The translations under genes were made by a program, and so were the position numbers. A stretch of DNA of 20,375 nucleotides, taken from IMG/VR virus record IMGVR_UViG_3300035688_000080, positions 1 to 20,375 of that record; one strand, given 5' to 3'. Positions 7,445 to 13,866 of this stretch are shown here, piece after piece; position 1 is the stretch's first letter; the number at the start of each line of letters is the position of its first letter. Below the pieces are notes generated by a model. It made no database searches. It saw only the letters and a list, made by a program, of their open reading frames with translations, and was not told the DNA's origin. Origin of the DNA: a virus.

Positions 7445-8344
7445 ATGCCAAATCTCACTAGACTAAGCAGAGTCGGACTCGAAACCGGCGGACTCACAGA
7501 CGACGAAATCAAATACATCGACACAACCATCATCACAGCAATGAAGCCTGTTCTCGTCGGCAGACAACTGATGCAGACAGTGAACATTGGCAACGCAGGC
7601 AACAGAAGCTGGCGTGCGTACCTCATGACGGACATGAGCCAAGCAGAAATCAGCATGGAAGGCATCGACGAATCTCTCGACCACGTTGAACTCGCAAACA
7701 AAGACGTCAAACTACCAGTGATCCACAAGAGCGTCAAGCTGTTCTGGAGAGATCTCCTCAGCAGCCGAAACGGTGGGATCCCTCTTGACACGTTGAACAT
7801 CGAAAACGCTGCTAGACAAATCGCTGAGGAAGAAGACAAACTCCTCATCTCAGGCCAGTACACGGGCTGGACAGGATTGGGAATCGAAGGCTTAGCCACT
7901 GCTACAAACAGGCAGACGCAGGCTACAGCAGGCACGTGGGGCACCGTTGCCAATATCTACACTGACGTTAGCGCGGCAATCGCGAAGCTTGAGGCAAATG
8001 GTCACTACGGACCGTACGCGCTTATTCTCAGAAGTGCCTTGAAGGCGAGGCTGAGGGCCGTCAACACTAACACAAGCGACTTGGTGCAGCACGTGATCGA
8101 ACAGATGCTCGGTGATGGCGGCAGGGTCCTCGTCTCTGACAGTCTCTACTCGAGTGCAGGTGCAGTCACAAGTGTTTTGGTCGTTGAGGCAAGCCCGGAT
8201 AACTTCGTCGCAGGCATCGCTCAGGATGTCACGACCTTTAGATTCCAAGACAAAGACATGAACACGAACATCAAGGTTTACGAGGTAATCGCGCCCAGAA
8301 TCAAGCGTGCAACGTCTATCTGCGAGTTGACTGGAGTCAGCTAA
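7445..8344 (+). CDS. Major capsid protein, encapsulin-like HK97 fold
   Basis: A 299-residue protein. The central block 'ENAARQIAEEEDKLLISGQ' (about 120-138) followed by 'GWTGLGIEGL' is the hallmark of the encapsulin/Linocin-M18 branch of the HK97 fold. So are 'GHYGPYALILRS' and the C-terminal 'RIKRATSICELTGV'. In this context, between a decoration-like protein and packaging and tail genes, it is the virion shell protein rather than a cargo compartment. It has no separate long N-terminal delta domain, in line with a separate scaffold gene upstream. ATG 7445 lies one base after the preceding stop. An earlier TTG/GTG-type start at 7427 would only add six residues inside the upstream gene. An oligo-T terminator follows. 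Confidence 0.88.
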   Translation: MPNLTRLSRVGLETGGLTDDEIKYIDTTIITAMKPVLVGRQLMQTVNIGNAGNRSWRAYLMTDMSQAEISMEGIDESLDHVELANKDVKLPVIHKSVKLFWRDLLSSRNGGIPLDTLNIENAARQIAEEEDKLLISGQYTGWTGLGIEGLATATNRQTQATAGTWGTVANIYTDVSAAIAKLEANGHYGPYALILRSALKARLRAVNTNTSDLVQHVIEQMLGDGGRVLVSDSLYSSAGAVTSVLVVEASPDNFVAGIAQDVTTFRFQDKDMNTNIKVYEVIAPRIKRATSICELTGVS

Positions 8345-8370
8345 ACCGAATAAAAACAAGAGAAGTTACG

Positions 8371-8393
8371 TTCCCCTTTTAGTTAGTTTTTTT
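8371..8393 (+). terminator. Oligo-T terminator after the capsid gene
   Basis: TTCCCCTTTT (8371-8380) and a run of seven T (8387-8393) follow the capsid stop by about 30-50 bases. Archaeal RNA polymerase terminates at such T-rich runs without needing a hairpin. The same TTCCCCTTTT string recurs after two other genes (9887 and 15213). Confidence 0.6.
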
Positions 8394-8421
8394 GTCGTTT
8401 CGAAAAGAGTGAGAGACATCA

Positions 8422-8772
8422 ATGACGCAACAGAGGAAGATGCGCGAGGTCCTGCTAAAATGGCAAGGTCCAAACACGATGCTCGTCGAGGACCTTGAAA
8501 CTCATGACATATATCAGATCTTCCTGTTTCGCCCAAGACGACGCGAGAAGGGATCCAGCGGCGTCGTATGTTCAGACCTATGCGGACACGACCTAAAACG
8601 ATTCCATTTCAGTTGCTTGCGCTGCCGCATGCGCAGAGTAGCCCTCGGAAAACTTCCTGGGCTCATGCACGTGACGCCCTACATCCTCTTAATCCGCGCT
8701 GACAGGCCAATGATCGTTTCATTCCTCCTGAAGAATGTTCTCTCGATCGCCGAACACTTGGCAACATGGTAA
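8422..8772 (+). CDS. Unknown Cys-rich basic protein, possible zinc binder
   Basis: A 116-residue basic protein that I do not recognise. The first 35 residues look like a small beta-barrel segment ('LLKWQGPNTMLVEDLETHDI'). Residues 50-68 hold four cysteines with spacing C50-x3-C54-x10-C65-x2-C68, plus His56 and His62, within an Arg/Lys-rich stretch. Together these suggest a zinc-binding, possibly nucleic-acid-binding, site. Residues about 84-112 are hydrophobic ('HVTPYILLIRADRPMIVSFLL'), so peripheral membrane association is possible. It is the first gene after the capsid terminator and opens the unusual insert between head and tail genes. No clear ribosome site is seen; the start is the first ATG. 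Confidence 0.6.
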   Translation: MTQQRKMREVLLKWQGPNTMLVEDLETHDIYQIFLFRPRRREKGSSGVVCSDLCGHDLKRFHFSCLRCRMRRVALGKLPGLMHVTPYILLIRADRPMIVSFLLKNVLSIAEHLATW

Positions 8773-8851
8773 AAATCAGCGACCTTGTTTTGGGAAAAGT
8801 CTCGTTTCAAGGTTCCATGTTGAAATCAACAGTTTTCTCCTCTTCTTCCAG

Positions 8852-8877
8852 CGCTCGTCAGTAACGTCTGGCGAGCG
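8852..8877 (+). promoter_or_regulatory. Strong 10-bp stem hairpin in the leader of a membrane-protein gene
   Basis: CGCTCGTCAG and CTGGCGAGCG pair along ten positions (one G-U) around the loop TAACGT. It lies in the 132-bp gap between 8772 and 8905, about 9 bases ahead of the GAGGTGA ribosome site (8887-8893). A pyrimidine-rich stretch (8831-8849) precedes it. It could be a leader structure that tunes translation or an RNase processing site. No T-run follows the stem. Confidence 0.5.
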
Positions 8878-8904
8878 GAAACGTAAGAGGTGAAAGAAAG
8901 AAAA

Positions 8905-9564
8905 ATGAGCCTTAAACTACAGGCTTGGCAGGGACTCTTAGTAGTACTTGTGATTCTCGGCGTCTTAGGCGGCTCACTGCAGCTGATCGCAACTGAGTTA
9001 CAGCAGAATCCTAATTTGACGTACTGGATGGGAAGTTATCAAGCGCCCTTCCTCGCGTTCCTACAGAATTCATGGTTAATCATCGTAGTGACCTTCATCT
9101 ACAACATTTTCATGTACTTCCGCCAGAACCAACTTGCTGCACTGAAACAAACGACTGAATTATTCCAGCTTCAAAAATTCACAGCGACACTTGCCTGGTT
9201 CATCGGTATTCTAGGACCCATGGCAGCTCTCGTCGCAGACAAACAACTTCAGAGCATAATCGCCTTCATCATCGTCATCACAACAGCTCTACTTCAAGAA
9301 CTTCGAAGCATCTACAGTAACCAGACAATATTGCCACCTACAACTTCAGGACCTCCTAGTACGTCGACGCAGTCAAGTACGCCAGCTCTAGCACAGGGAC
9401 CTGGACCTCCGCAACTGCCCATAATCACTTATGGACCATGGATCCAAACAGTGACAGTTACAGACTCAACATATGGTCCAGCAGGAACAACAATCTGGAC
9501 AAGAGACGTCTACACAAACGGCACCTTCTCGAGTCAACAAGTCCAAACTACGAAGCCTACCTAA
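8905..9564 (+). CDS. Polytopic membrane protein with Pro/Thr/Ser-rich tail
   Basis: A 219-residue protein. It has hydrophobic segments at about residues 9-28 (LLVVLVILGVLGGSLQLI), 52-70 (WLIIVVTFIYNIFMYF), 85-106 (LAWFIGILGPMAALVA) and 111-127 (IIAFIIVITTALL). A low-complexity tail rich in Pro, Thr, Ser and Gly follows ('PPTTSGPPSTSTQSSTPA'), then a short beta-like end with 'YGPW' and 'YGPAGTT'. I do not recognise a family. Size and topology would allow a holin-like or egress role, but a linker-anchored surface display role is equally possible. ATG 8905 follows GAGGTGA at 8887-8893; a GTG at 8890 is the longer alternative, but it overlaps that ribosome site. The next gene begins 17 bases after this stop. 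Confidence 0.7.
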   Translation: MSLKLQAWQGLLVVLVILGVLGGSLQLIATELQQNPNLTYWMGSYQAPFLAFLQNSWLIIVVTFIYNIFMYFRQNQLAALKQTTELFQLQKFTATLAWFIGILGPMAALVADKQLQSIIAFIIVITTALLQELRSIYSNQTILPPTTSGPPSTSTQSSTPALAQGPGPPQLPIITYGPWIQTVTVTDSTYGPAGTTIWTRDVYTNGTFSSQQVQTTKPT

Positions 9565-9581
9565 GCGGAGACGCAGTATCA

Positions 9582-9866
9582 GTGATCCAAACGAAAATCA
9601 CAAACCTCTTCAGCAAAATCGGTGTGACCATCAGCAACCTCCTATTCGCATGGTCAATATGGCAGCACGAAAACGCGATCATGACGTATATGATGCCACG
9701 GGGCATGTGGGAAATCTTCTGGCACACTAACGGCCAATTCTTCACGGGGATCCATATAATGAATGGTGTATGGTATGATGGCACTCTCGTGGTTCAGGGA
9801 CTCTGCATTCTATTGTTAGATATTTCATTCTGGTTCTGGAATGACACTGCCAAATCTGCGGCTTAG
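9582..9866 (+). CDS. Small Trp-rich membrane protein
   Basis: A 94-residue protein if started at GTG 9582, just after the upstream stop. The frame is open back to ATG 9438, but that extra 48-residue stretch lies inside the previous gene and has a shadow-like composition ('NNNLDKRRLHKRHL'). I therefore prefer the short form, though this is unproven. A GGAG lies at 9566-9569. Two hydrophobic segments are visible: 'GVTISNLLFAWSIW' near the start and 'TLVVQGLCILLLDISFWFW' near the end. Trp, Met and His are abundant between them ('MMPRGMWEIFWHTNGQFF'). The family is unknown. Pairing with the preceding multi-pass protein suggests that the two work together in the membrane. A TTCCCCTTTTTT terminator follows by 20 bases. 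Confidence 0.6.
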   Translation: MIQTKITNLFSKIGVTISNLLFAWSIWQHENAIMTYMMPRGMWEIFWHTNGQFFTGIHIMNGVWYDGTLVVQGLCILLLDISFWFWNDTAKSAA

Positions 9867-9886
9867 ACCCTGCAAGAAATTCAGAC

Positions 9887-9898
9887 TTCCCCTTTTTT
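9887..9898 (+). terminator. TTCCCCTTTTTT oligo-T terminator
   Basis: TTCCCCTTTTTT lies 20 bases after the stop of the small Trp-rich membrane protein, matching the strings found after the capsid and tail-tube genes. It probably ends the transcript that began near 8422 or 8905. Confidence 0.55.
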
Positions 9899-9910
9899 AG
9901 TCATTCACGG

Positions 9911-9927
9911 TGCGTATTTAATACGCA
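9911..9927 (+). promoter_or_regulatory. TATA-like box inside a 17-bp inverted repeat
   Basis: TGCGTATTTAATACGCA has 8-bp perfect arms around a single central T. Its core TATTTAATA resembles an archaeal TATA box, so the symmetrical arms could be an operator that overlaps the promoter. Transcription would be expected to start about 25 bases downstream, near 9945. The next T-run terminator is at 10012-10020. Confidence 0.5.
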
Positions 9928-9944
9928 TCAGCAAACGTAAACGT

Positions 9945-10020
9945 CAGCCTGCAGTAGTCAGGAAGAAAGCATTTTCACACCTTAGATTCGGATGCCGCTA
10001 GACTGAAAATGTATTTTTTT
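9945..10020 (+). ncRNA. Candidate small RNA ending in an intrinsic terminator
   Basis: There is no ORF of note between the TATA-like box (9911-9927) and the T-run at 10012-10020. The 3' end has a perfect 8-bp inverted repeat, CATTTTCA (9970-9977) and TGAAAATG (10004-10011), followed by TATTTTTTT. This is a textbook stem plus T-run terminator. A shorter CCTG/CAGG pair lies at about 9949-9963. A transcript of roughly 75 bases would result. The 5' end is inferred only from TATA spacing. It could instead be the leader of the following microprotein gene with a premature terminator (attenuator). Confidence 0.4.
9970..10020 (+). terminator. Stem-loop plus poly-T terminator
   Basis: Perfect 8-bp arms CATTTTCA (9970-9977) and TGAAAATG (10004-10011) flank a 26-base loop and are followed directly by TATTTTTTT. 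This is the only place in the window where a stem abuts a long T-run. Confidence 0.55.
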
Positions 10021-10050
10021 CTCTCTTCTCCGAGCAGAAAGTTGACGCTT

Positions 10051-10182
10051 ATGAAACAAGTCAGATTCCGCATCCTAAAATGGTTCAGCCGCGTTAGCTG
10101 TAGTCACTGCAGGAGAGACTATGAAGGCTGCAGGGGCTGCCGGACTCATCGACTCGTAAATTACCTTCAAAATCATTGTTAA
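10051..10182 (+). CDS. 43-residue double-CxxC basic microprotein
   Basis: ATG 10051 to TAA 10182 encodes a very basic 43-residue peptide. It has C17-S-H-C20 and C27-R-G-C30, spaced by six residues, plus a C-terminal Cys43. The N-terminal third is amphipathic ('MKQVRFRILKWFSRV'). The pattern suggests a compact zinc-binding fold that could bind nucleic acid or a membrane surface. No strong ribosome site is visible upstream. The support is the regular CxxC spacing and the otherwise gene-free gap. It is one of three short CxxC proteins in this window. The function is unknown, and a chance ORF cannot be excluded. Confidence 0.4.
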   Translation: MKQVRFRILKWFSRVSCSHCRRDYEGCRGCRTHRLVNYLQNHC

Positions 10183-10247
10183 TAGGAAGTGCGAAAAGAT
10201 CTCCTGGTCTCCAGAGGATCTCGCAAAACCAAGAAAAGGTGAAAATA

Positions 10248-12494
10248 TTGCCTAGAACACTAAGTGAAAAACTCTCGAGGGCAGCCCTGATCCTAACTCT
10301 AGCGCTGCTCGTAACTTCTCTCATCAGCTTCCAAGTTAGAATAGGCGTTGTCCAAGCTACCATAACGGGCGATTCTCCCCCAGCTAGCGGCGACTGGACG
10401 ATCTCGACAGCTCCAGGCACTACAGTATCGAATGAGCCTAACCTAATCATCAACGGCAGCATCAAAGTTAACAATTACCGTTATTTCAAAGTCTACGACA
10501 GCAACATAACGGTGAATGGAAACTTCACGAACGTCGGAAACGCAGCCATCGTTATCTCAAATTCGACGTTTTACTTCAACATGACTAGACCGAACAACTA
10601 TGGCTCCTACATCTTTCTGAATGGCGGAAACGGATACTCAGTAAACATCACAAACAGCAAGTTTCTCAACGCAACAGCAAACCGCAATTACATGGACTTG
10701 GACAATAATCTCACTCTCACGAATGATGAATTCCGCGGTTTCGGCGAAAGCGTCATGACTCCTACGTATACTTCTAACAACGCCTCAATAATAATTCAGC
10801 CTAGCATTGCTTATAGCTCAAGTTTCGTGATGCAGAACGTGCATATTGACGGGATTAACTCAACTGTTCAACTCCGATATTGTAATGCTGGCTCGATAAG
10901 CAACGTGACCATTGACGGCGTTGAAAAACACTTCGGCCTCGGTCTCGGCGCATCAGCCTACACAAAAATATTTGACATCTACCAAAGCCCAAACATTACC
11001 ATAAACGGCCTAACGATCAACGTAACACAGACAATCGGAACCCATGCGATGAATACGCCAACAGTAGACGGCTTTGACCTCAGCACAGGATCATCAAACG
11101 ACGTACTGAACAACGTTACCGTTCAGGGAATGTACCCGACACTTAACGAAGGTGGAACCGCTGATGACATATCTCCACATTTTGCATTCATGCCGCAATC
11201 TGCCGTTACGAATACCACTATTAACAATTTCACTTTCATAGGCTGTGGAAACGGACTCACAAACGCGAAGGTAGGCTACAACATTACCCTCACAAATGGA
11301 ACAATCTTTGATTGCGCTGACGGTTTTGAAGCAGCCACAGACGGCGGCGGCAATCTCACAGTTTATGATTCCACATGGATAAACTCTGCCGTCAGCATGC
11401 AATCAAACAATACCGTGAACCTCATAAGACCAACCTTCATCGTAAATGATTCAACCTTGAGTTACGGTGGCGTAGTCACTAATTTTGCGAGTGGTTATCT
11501 CTACCTAACAAATGCAACGTTTCAGCAGCTTAATGACTCAAAAGTGTTTGAACAGCATGACGAGAATCCTGGCACTGACTTAAGCGTTCCAGCGCATGTC
11601 TGGCAATTCCACAACTTCACATCTGACGCGTCCTACGTCGAAATGTACGAGGAAGAGCCAACTTATGCGAATGGGAACACAACATTCGCAAACGTCACGT
11701 ACGGAAGCAAAGTGCTGAAGTACACGTTGAACGCGATAACAGGCCAAAACTCAACATCGTACGTGTACACTCCCAACGGAAATGTGCAAGTTATCACGGG
11801 TGCAACATCATACTCGTATAACGCGACTTCAGGCATCATCACCGTCAACGCAACAGGTTTGAGTACGATAACCCTTGACTGGAACATTTACTGGATGAAC
11901 TTCACTTTCTGGAGCATGACCAATACTTCGATCACCACAGAAACTTGGCAACTCTACAACGGCACGCAACTCTTGAGTTATCAGCAGGGACAAGCAAGCC
12001 TCTATGCTGGAACATACACGTTAGACGTCTACTATCACGGGTTTCTCATCAACATCTCCAGCCTTCCAACAGCGACTTACGGTAACGCGATCGCGAACAT
12101 TTCCTTGAACATGTACCCTGACGCAGGCGGGTATATCGCTGCGAACGTAACTTTCACGGGAATCAGCCTGACCGAAAACCCGAACGTCACTCCAGGTTCG
12201 ACATCCTTCACTGCCACAGCCTCAAACGTACTCTTCATCGTTGACGTCAGCAGTAACGTAAGTACCGTAGTCCTAGACGGCGTCAGCACAAGCGCCTGGA
12301 CTCAAACTAACGGGACCGTTACTTACATCAACTTCACAGACGTCGCATTTTCAAGCGTTGAAATCGACTATTACCCGCCAACCCCGCTTTCAACACCCTT
12401 CTTCGTTATCAGTATGAGCGTTATCGCCGTCGGTTCAGGCTTTGCATATTGGTTCTACAGGCGAACACACAAAACACGGAGCCAAAAGACTTGA
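10248..12494 (+). CDS. Secreted, membrane-anchored beta-helix surface protein
   Basis: A 748-residue protein starting at TTG 10248, directly after an AAGGTGA site; the frame extends to TTG 10176 but without such a site. A basic N-region ('PRTLSEKLSR') and a hydrophobic core ('AALILTLALLVTSLISF') form a signal peptide, with likely cleavage after 'VVQA'. About residues 60-440 are short repeated beta turns rich in Asn ('NITINGLTINVTQ', 'NVTIDGVEKH'), as in right-handed parallel beta-helix (NosD/pectate-lyase-like) proteins. Later beta domains follow. The C-terminus has one transmembrane helix ('FFVISMSVIAVGSGFAYWFY') and a basic tail ('RRTHKTRSQK'). More than 25 N-x-S/T sequons suggest heavy glycosylation. 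It may be an adhesin, glycan-active protein or surface-modifying protein displayed on the host. I see no catalytic motif. Its stop overlaps the next start. Confidence 0.8.
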   Translation: MPRTLSEKLSRAALILTLALLVTSLISFQVRIGVVQATITGDSPPASGDWTISTAPGTTVSNEPNLIINGSIKVNNYRYFKVYDSNITVNGNFTNVGNAAIVISNSTFYFNMTRPNNYGSYIFLNGGNGYSVNITNSKFLNATANRNYMDLDNNLTLTNDEFRGFGESVMTPTYTSNNASIIIQPSIAYSSSFVMQNVHIDGINSTVQLRYCNAGSISNVTIDGVEKHFGLGLGASAYTKIFDIYQSPNITINGLTINVTQTIGTHAMNTPTVDGFDLSTGSSNDVLNNVTVQGMYPTLNEGGTADDISPHFAFMPQSAVTNTTINNFTFIGCGNGLTNAKVGYNITLTNGTIFDCADGFEAATDGGGNLTVYDSTWINSAVSMQSNNTVNLIRPTFIVNDSTLSYGGVVTNFASGYLYLTNATFQQLNDSKVFEQHDENPGTDLSVPAHVWQFHNFTSDASYVEMYEEEPTYANGNTTFANVTYGSKVLKYTLNAITGQNSTSYVYTPNGNVQVITGATSYSYNATSGIITVNATGLSTITLDWNIYWMNFTFWSMTNTSITTETWQLYNGTQLLSYQQGQASLYAGTYTLDVYYHGFLINISSLPTATYGNAIANISLNMYPDAGGYIAANVTFTGISLTENPNVTPGSTSFTATASNVLFIVDVSSNVSTVVLDGVSTSAWTQTNGTVTYINFTDVAFSSVEIDYYPPTPLSTPFFVISMSVIAVGSGFAYWFYRRTHKTRSQKT

Positions 12495-13399
12495 TAGAAT
12501 ACGAGTCAAAACAAGGCGCTTGGAGCTTCACGAACAGCGTTCTCCAGGGGATCGTAGGCGCTGACAAGCGCGCGCTCTGCGTAGCCGGAAGCGAAACAGA
12601 TACAGCGTATAGTGTCCAGGCATCAGTCAATCAAGCGGCAGGAACGAAAGCGTCAATAATCGTGTTCTACACGGAAGACGTCGACTTCAACCCGAGATAC
12701 GTGGAATGCGTCCTCGACTTCCAGGCCAACAGACTGCACATCGACCTGGTAGACGCGGCACAGAGGGCAATAGTAGCAGAGAAAGACTTCTCACTTACCA
12801 AGGGAACAGCGTACCCCGTGAAGGTAATAGCAAACACGTACTCAGACGGCTCGGGCTACGTGCTCTTCCTCGTCAACAATGTTGTGCAGCTCCGCATAGA
12901 AGAACTCGCAGCAATCTATACAGCGGGCATGGCGGGCTTCGCATGCGAAGGCACACTCGTAACTGACGGCGCAACGTTCACGGACATTGTTGTCCAAAGT
13001 TTGGCTACGACCGTCGGCAACGTCGACGTAACAACTGACTTAGATACTATTCGCGGAAGAGTAGGACTCGCAGTAACTGAGCCTAGTGACCCGGATGTTG
13101 CTAAGTATATTGGTGAAGCCTGTGAATTCATAAACGACCAGATCAACGGGACCATTGATAAGACTAACTGTGCTCAGGCAGAAGCAGAAGCGATCCGCAA
13201 TTTAGCAGCGATCAAATGCTTCTTCGACGTCACGGGCGCCTCGAGTACAGGCTGGACCGCGAATATCGGCATCATAACCTTCAGTGGATCCCCCGAGAAA
13301 ATTGCAATGATAAACTACTTGTGGCTTCGCGTCAAAGAATTCATGGATCGCAGGCACGTTAACACTGTACAATTCAAAGTTGGAGCTGCCAACTACTAA
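12491..13399 (+). CDS. Head-tail connector fused to an N-terminal lectin-like beta domain
   Basis: A 302-residue protein from TTG 12491, whose first bases overlap the preceding TGA; GGAG at 12479-12482 is a suitable ribosome site. Residues about 1-165 look like a concanavalin/LamG-like jelly roll. The pattern is 'SVQASVNQAAGTKASIIVFY', then 'ECVLDFQANRLHIDLVD', 'AYPVKVIANTYSDGSGYVLF' and 'LVNNVVQLRIE', which is common in sugar-binding domains. Residues about 185-302 are helical ('TDLDTIRGRVGLAVTEPSD', 'KYIGEACEFINDQINGTI') and resemble the gp6-like head-tail adaptor that docks on the portal. Position just ahead of the tail-completion genes fits an adaptor. A lectin-like domain on such a protein is unusual, and both assignments are from pattern only. 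The next gene begins in an overlapping TAATG. Confidence 0.62.
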   Translation: MIEYESKQGAWSFTNSVLQGIVGADKRALCVAGSETDTAYSVQASVNQAAGTKASIIVFYTEDVDFNPRYVECVLDFQANRLHIDLVDAAQRAIVAEKDFSLTKGTAYPVKVIANTYSDGSGYVLFLVNNVVQLRIEELAAIYTAGMAGFACEGTLVTDGATFTDIVVQSLATTVGNVDVTTDLDTIRGRVGLAVTEPSDPDVAKYIGEACEFINDQINGTIDKTNCAQAEAEAIRNLAAIKCFFDVTGASSTGWTANIGIITFSGSPEKIAMINYLWLRVKEFMDRRHVNTVQFKVGAANY

Positions 13400-13845
13400 T
13401 GGCAACAACAATCATAAAAGACACTCAACTAGCGCTGATTCAAGTTTTAAAAAGCGGTGAGACAGGTCAAGTAGTTTCCCCCTCGAGCATCTTTTACGGC
13501 ACGCAACTAACGAGAGAGTACCCCATAGTATTCGTAACGTGGAAAGGTGGACCGCTCGAGAAAGTTGCTCTAGGATATGAGAATTGGGTCCAGGATTACA
13601 GCGTCATCAGCATCAACAGCGGCCAGTCAGGCGACGCGGCAGAAGAGAGCGTTCAAGACCTCGCCGAGCACGTCATCGCTGACGTCAAAGCAAACCCGAC
13701 ACTCCAGGGCAAAGTATCAGACTGCGAAGTCATAAGGATCGACGGCCAATCAGCAACGATCGGGCCTGACTATGGAAAAACAGACAGGATCCTTGCGGGA
13801 AGCAACGTTACGGTGAGAGTCACTCTAAAACTGGTTACCAGGTAG
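13399..13845 (+). CDS. Tail terminator/tail completion protein
   Basis: A 148-residue alpha/beta protein. The N-terminal helix 'DTQLALIQVLKSGETGQ' is followed by 'REYPIVFVTWKGGPLEKVAL' and the strands 'WVQDYSVISINSG' and 'NVTVRVTLKLVT', with a helix 'EESVQDLAEHVIADVKANP' between. This is the layout of gpU-like tail terminators, which cap the tail tube and join it to the head. Length and place between the connector and a gp10-like gene agree. No single diagnostic residue is visible, so the call is structural and contextual. The ATG shares a base with the upstream stop (TAATG), indicating coupled translation. Confidence 0.62.
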   Translation: MATTIIKDTQLALIQVLKSGETGQVVSPSSIFYGTQLTREYPIVFVTWKGGPLEKVALGYENWVQDYSVISINSGQSGDAAEESVQDLAEHVIADVKANPTLQGKVSDCEVIRIDGQSATIGPDYGKTDRILAGSNVTVRVTLKLVTR

Positions 13846-13851
13846 CAATAG

Positions 13852-13863
13852 GAGTCATGACTC
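13852..13863. promoter_or_regulatory. 12-bp palindrome covering the ribosome site of the gp10-like gene
   Basis: GAGTCATGACTC is a perfect palindrome in the 21-bp gap ahead of ATG 13867. The GGAG at 13851-13854, the best ribosome site for that gene, is inside its left arm. In RNA it could fold and limit initiation. Confidence 0.35.
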
Positions 13864-13866
13864 TTA

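Noticed and set aside
8890-8904. GTG 8890 as start of the multi-pass membrane protein
   Set aside because: This GTG is part of the GAGGTGA ribosome site itself; ATG 8905 lies downstream of it at a usable distance.
9438-9581. Upstream extension of the small Trp-rich membrane protein
   Set aside because: It lies wholly within the preceding gene in another frame, has a shadow-like composition and no ribosome site. I kept GTG 9582, with the longer start noted as possible.
10176-10247. Upstream extension of the beta-helix protein to TTG 10176
   Set aside because: It would put 24 polar residues before the signal peptide and overlaps the 43-residue CxxC frame. TTG 10248 has an AAGGTGA site directly ahead.
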